Origin: Punctularia strigosozonata HHB-11173 SS5
Lineage: Eukaryota; Basidiomycota; Agaricomycetes; Corticiales; Punctulariaceae
Direction of reading: 5' to 3'
Assembly (NCBI RefSeq): GCF_000264995.1
Contig: NW_006767439.1
Span: forward strand, 900,961-964,960
DNA: 64,000 bases
Below the pieces are notes generated by a model. The model searched no databases. It had not been told where the DNA came from and saw nothing but the letters and a program-made list of their open reading frames with translations. Numbering within the stretch: the stretch's first letter is position 1; the number at the start of each line of letters is the position of its first letter. The position numbers were made by a program, and so were the translations under genes. Positions 24,432-36,548 of this stretch are shown here, in pieces.

Positions 24432-24608
24432 AAGGTCGTAGGAATACTAGAAAAGCCCCAGATACGTATGGGCGAGGCGTAGAGCAGCGCAGTCAAGACC
24501 AGCCAAGACGTGGTCGTGGCAGCTGGAGGGAAGCGCGCAGCGTGCCAGGCGTTCAGGAGGCTCACCACAAAACGCGCCGCGTCTTTGCCTCAACTTTCTC
24601 GTTTCTTG

Positions 24609-26239
24609 ATGGACCTCATCGGTACATACGTCCACACAATCCTCTCAGCAATTCCATCATAGAGTCTTAATCCCTGGATTTGAAGATCGACACCCGATTG
24701 TTCAAGCGCGAACCACCGGCGATGCTACGAAAAGCATCTGTATCATTGGCGGTGGCCCGGCTGGCCTAGGGGCACTCAAGGTCATCGTTGATACACCACA
24801 GTTCAAGAGCGGGGAATGGGTCCCGGCCCTTTATGAAGCTAGAGAGCAGGTCGGGGGAGTTTGGTGAGTCGCGATCGACTTCGACCTTCTGGCCAATGAC
24901 ATGGATCGTTGCGTTAGGTTGCCTGCACCTCCAACCGATGATCCCCCGTTGACACCCTTGTACGATTCATTGACGACCAATCTGCCCCACCCCGTGATGG
25001 CCTACGAGAGTTTCTCGTTCCCACCATCAACGGCCGTGTTTCCCCATCATCCAGCCGTCCAGCGTTATCTGGAGGCATACGCCGAACACTTCAACCTCCT
25101 CCCCCACATTCATACTAGTACGATTGTGTTTGACGCGCGATGGGAGACGTCGCGCTGGATAGTGAAGCTTTCTACCGGAGAAACCCGCGACTTCGACTTC
25201 GTCGTGGTTGCGAACGGTCATTATCGCGTTCCCCGTTACCCGGATGTGCCTGGCATCTCCGAGTGGCAGAAGGCTGGAAAGGTGATGCACTCCGCATGGT
25301 ATCGCAAGCCACACAATCTGGGAAATGTCGTTCTCGTAGTCGGTGGAGGACCTAGCGGACAGGATATCACGGCCGAAATGAGCGAGTACGCAAGCACCGT
25401 CATTCACTCTCTGCCCGGCGTGGAACCAGGTCAGAACGGCAAAGTCAAGGTCCGAGGGCGTATAGCCGAGTTCAAGTCGGACGGTGTCATCTTCGAAGAC
25501 GGATCAATCGAACATGGCGTCGACTTCTGTATCCTCGCGACCGGATATGAGTTCGCCTTCCCCTTCCTGTCGCAGATGAAGAACGAACTGCCGCAGCCTG
25601 TTCCTCCACTCCCCAGCGAACTCTACAATTCGTCGTGGCACATCTTTCCGCTAGCTCAGCATATATTTCCACTGCAGACCACCTTTCCTCCTCATAGCAT
25701 CGCTTTCCTGGGTCTCGTCCTTAAGGTTGCTCCGTTCCCGATGATCGAGGCGCAAGCGCGAGCCATGGTGAAGGTCTTCGCACACCCGGAGTCGCTGGAC
25801 GTCACACAGGTACCGGCACCTGTCATGCTTTGACATATCTAGCGCTGAAACCGTGGATAATTAGGGAGCGCTTGAGATAGTATCTCGCTACGATGAACTG
25901 AGCAAGGAATTCCACGGGGACCAATTGCAGATCGCAGCTGCATTCCATCGCTTCGTTGGACATGAGCAATTCCAGTACCGCGACGACCTGCATCGTTTTG
26001 CAGGCTACGGGGACGACACGCTCGTACAGGACTGGGTGAAGGAGATGTACGACAAGAAGGATATTCTGCGACGCGCTTGGCGCGAGCTGGAGCGGTCGGG
26101 AAAGGCGGATGAATGGGTTAAAGACGTGGGCGAGGGCGGTCCGCATGAATGGGTGGAGCTACTGAAACGATTGTTGCGTCACGCTGAGGAGAAGGGAGAG
26201 GTGGAGATCGCTGTTGAGAATCAGGAAGCGAAACTATGA
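24609..26239 (+). CDS. Flavin-containing monooxygenase-like oxidoreductase
   Basis: FAD- and NADPH-dependent monooxygenase, likely oxidising soft nucleophiles (thiols, amines). Exons are 24609-24621, 24686-24863, 24918-25809 and 25865-26239 (485 aa). The first exon is only 13 nt (MDLI plus one base). It is the only ATG found in frame, so the start is tentative. The FAD-binding Rossmann motif is SICIIGGGPAGLGALKV, near residue 25. The NADPH-binding motif is VVLVVGGGPSGQDITAEM. In between stands VVVANGHYRVPRYPDVPG, and then DFCILATGYEFAFPF, the ATG(Y/W) motif of class B monooxygenases. The length fits fungal FMO-like proteins. Confidence 0.87.
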
Positions 26240-26535
26240 AAACCGTTCCCACCGCAGTAGAAGGGTCGAACTTCCCCATTCATTTGTATGTCCTGCTGCT
26301 GATTACAGGATGCGGAGAGTCGCTGACATCTTGAATGTCTCAGATTCATGTCTATGCAAAGCTCTACCTAGAAATGTATAACAATAGTACGTTGCACCAA
26401 TGCACGTGCGATACAAGTCTGGATACACGTTCGTCCGTGTACAGGATCTGTCAGGACATCCACCTATCTATGGCATGGTATATAAAATGTTTACGGTAGT
26501 TGTCCGTCTAGGTGATTTCCCCTTTGCGATTGAAA

Positions 26536-28057
26536 TCAGGGTCGTACATCATTTTTGGACGTCTTTTTCACGGCCCACCCGGTCGGCCATATGGTATACA
26601 AGCGAATCGCAGGTTCACGTAACTCGTTACGGACCTCGCTGATCCAACGGTCTACGACGTCTGCGGGATGACCCGCCTCCAGCATCATCGGCCGGAATCC
26701 GTCCATCCATTCCTTAGTGTTCGATAGTGATTCGTTAGACCTTATTCTTGAACCACACAGGCGCGGAAGACCTACCAAGCTGTTTTTCTTCGTGATCTGT
26801 CCAATCTCCTCGCCGTGCTCGATGCTCTCTCCGCTCCAGCCGATCGGCGCGAAATAGTCCCGGAAGTCGACGAGTTCGTATTCACCACTTTCCTGGAGGC
26901 AGCTGACCCTCTGCGGAAACGGGAATTCGACGCCCTTGCCGAGGCCGGATCTGACCTCCTCACCCCAGCGCGCGAACCATGACCGACTGTGCGTTGCCTC
27001 GCCCTCGCGGGCGCCGGCTGCGACCTGTTTGCGCTCGTCATATATATTGCTGCTGCCGTCCGCCAGCAGCAACACGCCGCCTGGAGACGACGAATCCTTC
27101 AGGGTTCAATTTCGGTGCAAGGCAGCCCGCAACTGACCTGGTTTAAGGCATTGTGTCACAAGGTCCAACGCGCCGCGTGCATCACGAAGCTGTACGAGAC
27201 CATCAGCGCTGAAACGGGCGCTGACAGCAGGAGGCTGGCGACGACTCACGTGTCCGAGCACGCAGCGACAATGGACAATATCAAAGCCTTCCCTGAAGTC
27301 CGGCGGTAGACCAGAGCCATCGAGCGTAAAGCCTTTCGTGAGGTCTCCGGTGATGAATCTGAGAGTGTTCTGATTAAGGCTACTCGTCATTCGGTTGCAT
27401 CTACTCACCGACAGTTTTCAGGAAATGCTCTGCGTGCGAGAGTGCCGTGTTAGCTCGACGCTAGGGCGATAAGTGGGACATACGCCGAAGTGTTCTTGAT
27501 GAGGTCGAACCCAACGACATTGACATGTGGGTAGGTGCTGGCTATCTCGCTCGCCCTGTCATGGAGGTCTTCAGCGTAGAATCGTTATCTAAGGGGAAAC
27601 GCCGAAGATGTTGCGTACCATATTCCCGAGCCGGAGCCAAGATCAAGTACCGATGGTGTATATCCTTCCCTCGCCTCTAGCTTCTGCTCCACCGTGGACC
27701 TTATCGGAGCAGGGCACAGACCACCCAGGAGCAGCTTCCACATATGATGTTGCAATCGAAGACGCTATACACACCACTGAGCACTGTGCAGACGTGAAAT
27801 ACAAAGAGGGGCATACGCACATCCATCTCCGCGACGTCGGCGGGTAGCTTATAGGCCTGCGTAAGGGCCATCGTAGTACCGGAACCCTTCAGGCTGATGA
27901 CACGGAATGCGGACCGCCATCGACAGCCGGCTGGATTGGCACTCACGTCGCTCATGTTGTTCATCCCGCGTCCATGGACGATCTTAAGCTGGCCCTGGGA
28001 CTCACGTCTACGTTTGATCCCGCTCGACCCGGACTTGCTCGATGTCGCGTTGCCCAT
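26536..28057 (-). CDS. SAM-dependent methyltransferase, agaricomycete secondary-metabolism type
   Basis: Methyltransferase of unknown substrate. Nine exons: 28057-27947, 27886-27821, 27764-27619, 27555-27484, 27429-27409, 27358-27250, 27189-27138, 27080-26776 and 26712-26536 (352 aa). The conserved LPADVAEMD...RLRLQHHMWKLLL block precedes motif I (VLDLGSGSGIW) and the acidic loop NVVGFDL. Then follow NCRFITGDLTKGF, FDIVHCRCVLGH, LVTQCLKPGGVLLLADG and the C-terminal helix block EWMDGFRPMMLEAGHP. Exon 5 is 21 nt. For exon 2 two acceptors 7 nt apart compete: only the downstream one (CTGAAG) keeps the frame, while the upstream one would give a short EGFRYYDGPY-like peptide and a stop. The 5' part is therefore less sure than the rest. 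Confidence 0.8.
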
Positions 28058-29445
28058 GGAGTAGGAGGAACACGGACAAGGAGGGGGGAAGGGCGTTCGC
28101 GCGTATGATCGGCGAAGGCTGGTGGTTTATGTGCCGGTGGGTCGTTGTCGAATGAGAAAAGCGGGAGGTGGACGCCATCATCAGGGCTAGAGCGGGCCGA
28201 AATGAGGACGGAAGGGGCTGAGATCTTCGCGTTCCTCGGATCCAGAGTTTATCTTGTAAGAAGCGGGACGAGGCACCGTGGAAGCGCCGGACGATGGTTC
28301 AGCCGGGTCTGATATCGCGTTGAATGTAGGGTCTACTTAGACGCAACGTCTTTAACTTCAGACTCATGGCACGCCGTCGTACAAAGCAACGACATCGTCC
28401 GTCGGAGAGGATGGTCGGACTCGGAGCGTGTCAGCTAGTTTAACCGATGTTCGCGATGGCGACAAAGCGGCGAGGGTGCATTGTCCAGAGACGCTAAAAG
28501 CTGCCGGACCATGCAGCCAATATCAAGGCCGTGATTGTCGGTAAGCTGGCGTTCGTACCGGAGCGATAGTCAGAGGATCTAGGCGAGGTCTCGCACGCCA
28601 CTGCAGGTCATCCACACAACCTCCTGACCTATCAAGCATCAAGCATCACCAACCTATATGTACTCACCATCTGCGCGTTCCAGGTGGGCTTGGACATCGG
28701 CGCACGGTCCCAATGCATGCAAACTGATAGGTTACCAAGCCAACCTCGCCCCTAAGCGCACTCCGAAAAGGCGCAAATGCCGATATTATTCGGAGCCGTC
28801 CGTGCCGCAGAGATTAGGATGACATTCGGATTGGAAATGCAAAGCCAAGACACGGTAAAATCTGGCTTAGTACACTACAGGACACTGCTGGTATATTTTG
28901 ACTTCGACATACGCTTGTCCTCGATGAGGTTCGAGACGAGGAAGTCCAGGATTCACGTTCCTGGTTGCAAAGCGCGGAGAGCTTCGAACAGACGTGATTA
29001 CAACGAGGGAGGCTCGCTAAAAATAACTCCTCGAAGTGTCGGTCAAGTGGCGAAACTCCAGAGGTTTCTATATCATTATGCACTCAACTTACTGGTTCCC
29101 TCCTTCCACTATGGTTTCCGTTCGACTCCTAAACAGATGCTTGGGAACAGTTCTCAGAGATGCAAGGAACGGTCGCAACGTTGTTGGCAATCCCGGAGAT
29201 GTTGCTAGAACTCGCTGGAACGCTGACTACTCACGCCGGGTGGCTTTGCAACCGAGATGACGCGACCGACCGCGGCGAAAGCCTTGTGTCCGCAAGCCCA
29301 TATCTACCCGTCGACACAAACTGGCTACGGTTATAGCTTAGAACTCTTGAACGCTGAGCGAAGACAGCATCTTTGGGCGCCTGTGATTGTCTCGTAACAT
29401 CACCGAAACCTTATCCGGCGCTTGGACGCGATCACACCGACCACT
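28058..29445. other. Long intergenic stretch
   Basis: Almost 1.4 kb between divergent genes. A 143-codon frame at 28777-29208 (+) has no recognisable domain and no clear partner exon. Nothing else seen. Confidence 0.45.
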
Positions 29446-31403
29446 ATGTCAGGCAATGATCGACCCAGGGGCATGCCCCTGCTTAGTGGACCTCCACCCG
29501 GTCCCGGCGGGTCAGAGAAGAACTGCAGGAAGTGTGGAAAGGATATCGGCGGGATCTTCACTAGGGCGCGGCGGTGTCAGCACTGCGGTGAGTCTTTCGC
29601 CACAAGATGCGTCCGACGCGGTAGCCGCCTGCGACAGATAAGATCTGGTGGCTAACTGGGGCTGTCTTGTACCGTAGGATTCAAGTATTGCTCGTCATGT
29701 TCGGACTATCAGGCTCTGATGCCGAGGCAGGGCGCCGACCAGTCTGGCTACGATGTCGTGAACGTGTGCGGGTTCTGCATCGACTATCTGAATAGTGAGT
29801 GTCTGTCTCGTCATATTTTTGGTTAGAACGAGCATCTGAAGCATGCCAGTCACTGCATCTAGTCCATCACAGCTCAGAACGCAGAAGCTCGGCAAGCTGA
29901 AAGAATATTTGGACGCATACAACGTCGATCGCAAGGGAGCACTTGAGAAAGATGACTTGATAAACACGATCGTCGCCGCAAGAGTGCGCTCTAACTTCTG
30001 TTCTTATTTCCTACATTGACTGAACTGGATGATCTGTTGCAGGGACAAGACGGATGCCTCCCGTATGAGAACGAAGAGTATTATCGGCGTCATTCCGTGC
30101 CCAACAATGCCCCAGCTTCTCCGAACCGCAACTTCTTCCAGCGCACGGTTGATAACGCGACGAACGCGTTCCAGAACGCCACGTCAAACTTGGGATCAGG
30201 CTCAGGTTCTGCCGGCAACCGACCGCCACCTCAGCAGCAACACCCTCAACCGCAGTTCTATCCTCCATACGGGCATCCACCGTATCCACAGCCAGGACCA
30301 GGCTATCCCGGCCAGCAATACCATTACCAGTACCCACAATACGGGTACCCTCCGCAACCATATCCCTACGCCGGGGCCGGATATGCACCACCTCCAGGCG
30401 CGCCTCCACCAAACTGGCAGTACCCGCACCCGCAACCCGCTCCTAACGCCTCGCCCTACTCGCGCCCAGCCGCTTCGGCCTCGCACCACAACCTCAACAC
30501 GCCACAAACAGCCAGCTTCGGGCCGACATCGCCGCGTCCGTCCAGCCAATCACAACAACAGGGACGCCCGCGGACGCAGTCCGCCTCCGCCTCCGCCCCG
30601 CCTCCGCGCCCTCCGCCTCCTCAGCGGCGCGATACGGACGTGCCGACGCTCGAACGGCTATCGGACATGCCGCGCGAGGACGTGGCGAAGCTGAGCGTGC
30701 ACGTGCTGAAGGAGGTGCTGCACCGGAACCACGTGTTGCCCGGCCCGGTACTCGAGAAGGAGGAGCTGGTGAACAAGGTGGTGCGGATGGTGGAGGAGGA
30801 ACGGCGCGAGCGCGAGCGGGCGGACGCGATGCGGGCGCGAGAGGAGGAGGCGATGCGGATTGCGAGAGAAGAGGCTGAACGCGCGAGGGAGGAGAGGGAG
30901 AGGGAGAGGGAGGAAAGAGAACGGGAGAGAGAAGCGGCGAAGGAGAGGGAGGCGAGGAGGGCGACGGTGGAGGATGTGGAGGATGAGGGAAGTACGAATG
31001 GTGCCGAGGCTGAGACGTCGGAGGAGGCGCCGTCCGAGCAGCCTGGCGAAGGAGGTCAGGGAGCGCCATTGGCAGCGGAAGGGACGCCACAGCAAACTAC
31101 ACCAGCTGCACCGAGACCGTTGTCTCCTAGGGCAAAGGAGATGGCTGCTACGCTGGAGCGAAATGGCCTCTGCGTTATTTGTCAAGACGAAGAGGCCAAC
31201 ATCGCCATCGTGGACTGCGGGTGAGCAATTGTCATCTTGTGCGGTGTTGATCTTGACGGGCTCACTGCTGCTGGAATGCACCTAGACATCTATGCATGTG
31301 CCGCGATTGCTCAGATCTGGTCATGAAGAGTACCCGGGAGTGCCCGCTGTGCAGGACCCGCATCGTCACCGAACAGCGGCTGTTGAGGATATACAGGACA
31401 TGA
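29446..31403 (+). CDS. FYVE-like / SAP / RING E3 ubiquitin ligase (RNF34-like)
   Basis: Membrane-associated ubiquitin ligase. Exons are 29446-29587, 29678-29794, 29850-29983, 30043-31220 and 31286-31403 (562 aa). An N-terminal FYVE-like zinc finger runs CRKCGKDIGG...RRCQHCGFKYCSSCSDY to NVCGFCIDY; the first intron splits it right after a CxxC. A SAP-like helix pair follows (KLGKLKEYLDAYNVDRKGALEKDDLI). Then comes a 150-residue Pro/Gln/Tyr-rich linker and a second SAP-like segment (LSVHVLKEVLHRNHVLPG). A long charged coiled coil of Arg/Glu repeats precedes the C-terminal C3HC4 RING: CVICQDEEANIAIVDCGHLCMC...CPLCRTRI. The FYVE + SAP + RING order matches animal RNF34/rififylin. The intron inside the RING lies at the CG/H junction. 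Confidence 0.88.
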
Positions 31404-31836
31404 CCGTTCGACATGCGTACGTCCTATGTTGTGATCTCCTCGCGTTCGTTGTTTGCTGTCTGTTGCTTCTTCGCATGTAGTATGGAATGTATCATAAGTA
31501 TGTACTCCGCCAATAATAGAGCCATCCTATTGATACGTTGGAGCAGGCTAGGCTCGGCAAAAGCACTCACTAGTCATCGGCCGACACATGTTTGCTTCTA
31601 ATACGCGCATCACTATCGTCAACATCAGTCCAGTGGCTATCATCATCGCTCGGCGCAGGCGCTGTGCTGCAATACAACGCCCTACTCAGCGCATCCGGAT
31701 CCCGCGGGTCGGGTGGCGTGTCATCGTGATTAGTATAGGTAGGTAGGTAGGTAGGTAGTATTAACCGGCGCGGTCCCAATACCGGAACAGCCGGGCCCCA
31801 GGGCCTCGCACTAGTGGCGAGCCGGGACACCCTGGT
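31404..31836. repeat. Intergenic, with GTAG microsatellite
   Basis: A (GTAG)n tetranucleotide run of about six units lies at roughly 31735-31759. The rest shows no gene. Confidence 0.7.
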
Positions 31837-34381
31837 CTACACGGTTCCCGTCCGCTCTATGAGCCAACACACCGCTTCGACCACAGTGTGCATAATTACA
31901 TGAATGTGTATAGAGCCCAAGCCCTTTGTGGCGGTGGGCGCCGTGTCAAGCTCCGATGCTGATGCAACCAGGTTCGTGGTTGGCTGGACGTTCATTGAAG
32001 AGGGACGCGGGTTCGATGGAGGACTGGCACCTTCTCCGCTTCGAGGTATAGGCGGGAATCCGAAGTGCTCGTAGACGTCATCCCATCGTGCACCCCATTC
32101 GATTCCAAGGTTGATGAATGCAAGATCCGTGGCCTCTGAGAAGAAGCCTCGGCGACGAGCGTTCAGAACGCATTTTGAGATATCGTCGGATCGTTTAGGA
32201 TTTCCCCAGCGATGTACCGCAACGCCCCACAGGAATAAATCCCAGTTGATCCCAATGTCACTTCCAGCAACGCGTTGTTCGCTATTCTCTCCGCTCAAGA
32301 TCGAGAGTACGTTGATCAACACATCCGCGAACCTGTCCAAGGCTAAGGACCAGCGTTGCATGATATCTTCCTCATATTGGCCCTCCTCGTCTTCGATACG
32401 GACAAAGATGACGACCTCCACCACCGTCCAGAAGATGCATCGTCGCCGCTCATCCGACCGAAATCCGTCGCCCCTGTAGTAGGCGCATGCAAAATCGAGG
32501 CAGTCACTCATTTCATTGATTGCTAATAATCTCGGGTTAAATCGAAACGACCGCTGTAGGTGAGATGAAGGCACGCACTCACGCCGCATAAACCGTGCAC
32601 CTCCCGATTACATGCAATGATCACAGCGCATGTCTTCATATAACCCGTCCATTGCACTAGTTGGACACGTTCCATGTCCGCAAGAGTTTGGAGGAGGAAC
32701 TTGCGGTACGAGGCACGAACCTCGACATGTTGTTTAGCGAGAAGTGACATCATGAGTAATGTGCTGTGCTGGAGGTTGACCATATTGCTATGCGTAAATC
32801 CAGAAACAAAAACCCCAAGGAAGCCTACAAGGGGTGTCCCTGCGTATACTCCAAGGCCAGACAGAAGTAGTTCAAACACTATGCGTATTTGGGTGCCATT
32901 AAGCGTGCACAGGGCATCAGAGATGCGGACCACTAGATCGTGTCCCGGAGGAAAATGAAAATTCCCCTGGGTGACGTCGTACGTGCCAACAGCTTCGATA
33001 TACTCCAGCACATGTACACGTTCGGCGCTATGAAATCCGAGCATCTCGGATATAGCCACCCAAGAGCCGCACAGGCGCTTCGCCTATAACGTCCAAGGGT
33101 GATAATCGTCGAGTCGTGGTATCCTACTGAAGGAGCGGGTACGCACGGCAGGACCTGGTGTATCGGAGATGCATTGAGCCAATATAGGGTCTCCAGGATC
33201 CTCGTGCGCGGCAAGCCACAGTAGAGAGTAACATTGAGATGCGACGCTCTCCAGGTAGTCGTGACCGAAGTACCGCAGGGCCAAATCCCGATGCGTCCAT
33301 CCATCATATTTGAACGAGTCAGTGTCCCAGGTATTGACGTGACGGATGAAAAACATCTTGAAATCCCAGAGTCGGCGTGGCCAGTCTAAGGAGTACATGA
33401 ACTGCATGAAAGTTCGGAGGAGTCGATATATGGGCCGGAATGAAGGCAAAATCAACCCCCCAGAGGTGTCTTGTACGGACACGAGTCAAATAGCAGCGGT
33501 AATATCACTGTGAACACTGCCGAGACGACGGTCACGCCAGCGATAGCGCAACAGACCGCGGATACAACGGTGTCGATCGACCATAACAGAGTGACAAGCC
33601 CACCGAAAAACAAGACAACTGCGAGCTGCAAGAGGCCAGGCACCAGCGTCACAATAGCCGGAACTTTCCATCACTGGAAAGCATCGTAGCGGACCTTTCG
33701 TAGCTGTATGGCGTGTTGTACTGGGGTAATGGACGGCCAGGATATGTATTCTCGGAGCCATTGCTTGATAAATATGCCAAGCAGAGCAGATGCGAGGGAG
33801 AGATTGAGGCTCAGAAACCACAGAATGTTAACAGCGACCACGTGCGGCTCGGCGTGGAATGGTATTCTTGTTGAATTTGAGTCGGCTGAAGCAGGAGCGG
33901 TCTGGCTCGTCGAAATCTGACGGAGTTGGATCGATATATCTGCGAGGAGCTGGACCGATATCTGCGTATTGTCCGGCTGCAATTGAGTGTATGCTTCGAC
34001 CAGGAACGCGGTGAGGACGGCCGAAAACAGACCCGCCTAGGTTTCCATTTCCTGCATCAGAAGCCAGAACAGCGGCTGAGCGGGCAACGTACGAAAATGA
34101 GTAAACTATCTATGTCCTCTGAGTATCCCTTGATCATATCCCTATCGTGCTTCTCCAGTCGTTCGTAAACATGAGCCCAGCCCGTGGCACAGGATGCGGG
34201 TATGTCCTGCAAAGTTCGTCGTACATCGGGCGTATGACACAAGTTCCAGTCGTACCTTGGCCAATCGCTTGTACCCAACATCTCTTGTTTCGTCGTCTTG
34301 AGCCGTTTTGGACAGCACAGTCTTGGCTGTGGGTCCGGATTTGGCCGCAGGCTGGTCAAGGGTAATCAGTATACACGTCAC
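31837..34381 (-). pseudogene. DUF6535 membrane protein gene, decayed
   Basis: Relict of a large agaricomycete membrane protein of unknown function. Readable exons are 34381-34256 (no ATG in frame; true start not found), 34206-34093 and 34036 onward. The DUF6535 core is clear: YSEDIDSLLIF joined to AGLFSAVLTAFLVEAYTQLQPD, then ILWFLSLNLSLASALLGIFIKQWLREY. In the expected continuation RYDAFQ.WKVPAIVTLVPGLLQLAVVLFF there is an in-frame TGA after Gln. In CPYKTPLGG.LILPSFRP one base is missing in a run of six G. A TAG stands before AKRLCGSWVAISEMLGFH. A 29-nt remainder near 32590 is too short for a normal intron. The 3' part (to 31837) reads openly for 230 codons with no known domain. Expression of a shortened protein is not excluded. 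Confidence 0.65.
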
Positions 34382-35091
34382 AGAATGCGTTGTTATGACT
34401 CGCCAGCGACTCAGATTGAGTACAGCAATCGTTGCATTCTACTGAACCATCATCCCCATTGTTTCGACTTTGGTATTCTCCTCGACTCTAATGTGAAGTT
34501 TGAACACGAGATATGTGTTGGGAGGACACGCTGACTACTTTCCTCTTCACCGGATACATCTTCTTCGACATTTGAGAAGGAACGACGTCGAGGCAGTGAT
34601 TGCTACGGTAGCATTGATCAGTGGCAATTACTAGGAGCATACTGACCAGCCGTCCTACAAGCGTATGCGCCCTAGGATCTCGTCCGTTTCCGCGACCTTC
34701 GTCTATGGTGCTTGATTCGATGGCCATGAATGGCTGACGCGATGATATCGATGTTCGAAATCAGGTAAGGAACACACACGTTAAAGACGGAGGGCGTATA
34801 AAGGGACAGCATTGTGTAACGATACCAGCTTGTCGCAGAAAGCGATGAAGAGACAAAAATAGATAACGCTTTAGTACGACTTGGATCTTCTCTCACTACT
34901 GTCACGTTCAACCCTACGACCACAACTCCGAGTAGTTTCTACATCGACTGCAGTTAGACGCCATCAGTATATGTAAGTTTCTACTGAGCGAAAATCTCGT
35001 CGATTTGTCTTACTACAACGCGTGACCAGCGTGAGAAAGCCGCGATGTCCGTTCCTCTGGTCCACCGCTGTCCACCTCCGTCGAAATCCAG
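34382..35091. other. Intergenic, 5' of kinase-like gene B
   Basis: No supported gene. The missing 5' exon of the DUF6535 relict, if it survives, would lie here on the minus strand. Confidence 0.4.
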
Positions 35092-36103
35092 ATGAACAGT
35101 CGTGTCACAATCACCCTTCCTGGCTACGGGCCCTTCTACCTCGCCCCTGATGCAAACATCCCGTGCTCCCTGGAACCTATCCAGGCCGGCGGATCTTTCG
35201 AGTCTCTTGAAGTGCTGCAAAGAGCGGCCTATGACTATGTATACCGCGCACAATGGACTGGCAGGACCCAGCCCCAAGGGGGTCGTGCAACTCCTCTCGA
35301 CGTTGTACTGAAGCTACATTACTGTCGGCGTATCACGCCGCGGGAGCTAGAGCGAGAAGCTGAAATGTACGGCCACGCCCGGGGGACCCAAGGATACTCT
35401 ATCCCTCGGTGCTATGGACTGTTCCGCGGCGCGGCTGAGAGCGATCCGAACGAAATGATAGTGGTTCTGGTGCTCGAATACTGCGGCGAAAACCTGACCG
35501 ACCCCAAAGGCCACCTCATCGATTTCTACGATATGGACCGTGACCGACAGTGCGTATCTCTCCCCTCACATTCGATGATAACCTCACTCTCATTTTACTC
35601 TTACTTTCAGGAAGATGGTGGCACAACAAACTGTTGCGCTCCATCATTTTGGGGGCCTAGAACACAATGACTTGTATGCGCGGAATGTCGTGTGGACCGA
35701 CGACAACCGGGCTGTCATCGTCGACCTCGCGCACGCTAATAAGCACGAATGCAAGCAACGCGGCACGATCACGCGGTACACAATGATTCCTGAGCCACTC
35801 GACTTCGGATGTGACGAGATTCACGACATATGCTTGGAATGTCGGATTTGGTTCTCCCGTAAGCAGCATAGCTCGCTCACACATATCGCTTCGTTGACCG
35901 TACCCTTAGCCGAGATGGAATTTGTAGGTCAAATCATCCCGGCGAGCAGTATCTACACATTGGAGGACATATTGAGACCTGTCAAGGAAAGTGGCGAGTA
36001 TCTAACTCCGAGGCGCATGGCTGAGGCCGAGCAAATCCTGGAGGAAATCGAATTCCGACGCAAACACTATCCGTCGAGTTTAAAGAGTCCGACGAGGACC
36101 TAA
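35092..36103 (+). CDS. Kinase-like protein B (HNDLYxRN family)
   Basis: Paralog of A, C and D. Exons are 35092-35549, 35611-35858 and 35910-36103 (299 aa). The N-terminus MNSRVTITLPGYGPFYLAPDA begins with the LPGYGP motif shared with C. Then come the Lys strand VVLKLHYC, the region ELEREAEMYGHARGTQGY and the hinge VLVLEYCGENL. The catalytic loop is HNDLYARN and the metal strand VIVDLAHA. The tail is TLEDILRPVKESGEYLTPRRM with EFRRKHYPSSL. The second intron is 51 nt and stays open if retained, but its GTAAGC donor and matching position in all paralogs support splicing. All catalytic residues seen in the family are intact. It stands in tandem with C, and the two are the most alike in the window. 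Confidence 0.78.
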
Positions 36104-36548
36104 CAGAGCTTGCGACTACGACTGCGACTGTATACCGCCACATGTACTTAATCCAGTCGCTATACATATGCTTGATTTCGTTGTTGTGCAAGCGATGCGA
36201 GCATCCGCGTTCGCCGAAAACGTGCGTTGCTTGGACGGTATAAGCAACCCATTCTGCGTTGTCATCTCCAACCACGGAACACACGCTTGCTTTGAAATCA
36301 GCCAAATCGTTTCGAAACAATTTACGCTCATGGCGTCTATGCATTCCGCGCCACATGTATTGGGAGGCACTGGCAACCTTTGTTATCATCAAGCTACAAT
36401 CCTGACCGTGTGAACGCAGCTAGAATACATCTGATCTTACCCGCGTCACATCGTTGGCCCTTGAGTAGCTGTGCGCAAGTTGGAATCGTCGGTCAACGCG
36501 TTCAACTTCAACCGACCTAGCTTAGGCTACCACCGCTGTTCACCGCAG
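36104..36548. other. Spacer between tandem kinase-like genes B and C
   Basis: 445 bp without supported features. An open frame upstream of the ATG at 36549 has no in-frame ATG and is not used. Confidence 0.5.

Noticed and set aside
27821-27946. Frameshift in the second methyltransferase
   Set aside because: It appears only if the upstream acceptor is used; the acceptor 7 nt downstream keeps the frame.
28777-29208. 143-codon plus-strand frame in the 28-29.4 kb gap
   Set aside because: No domain, odd composition and no partner exon; left as unexplained intergenic DNA.
30202-31281. Several 100-200 codon antisense frames under the FYVE/SAP/RING gene
   Set aside because: Mirror of a Pro-rich and Arg/Glu-rich coding region; low complexity, no motif.
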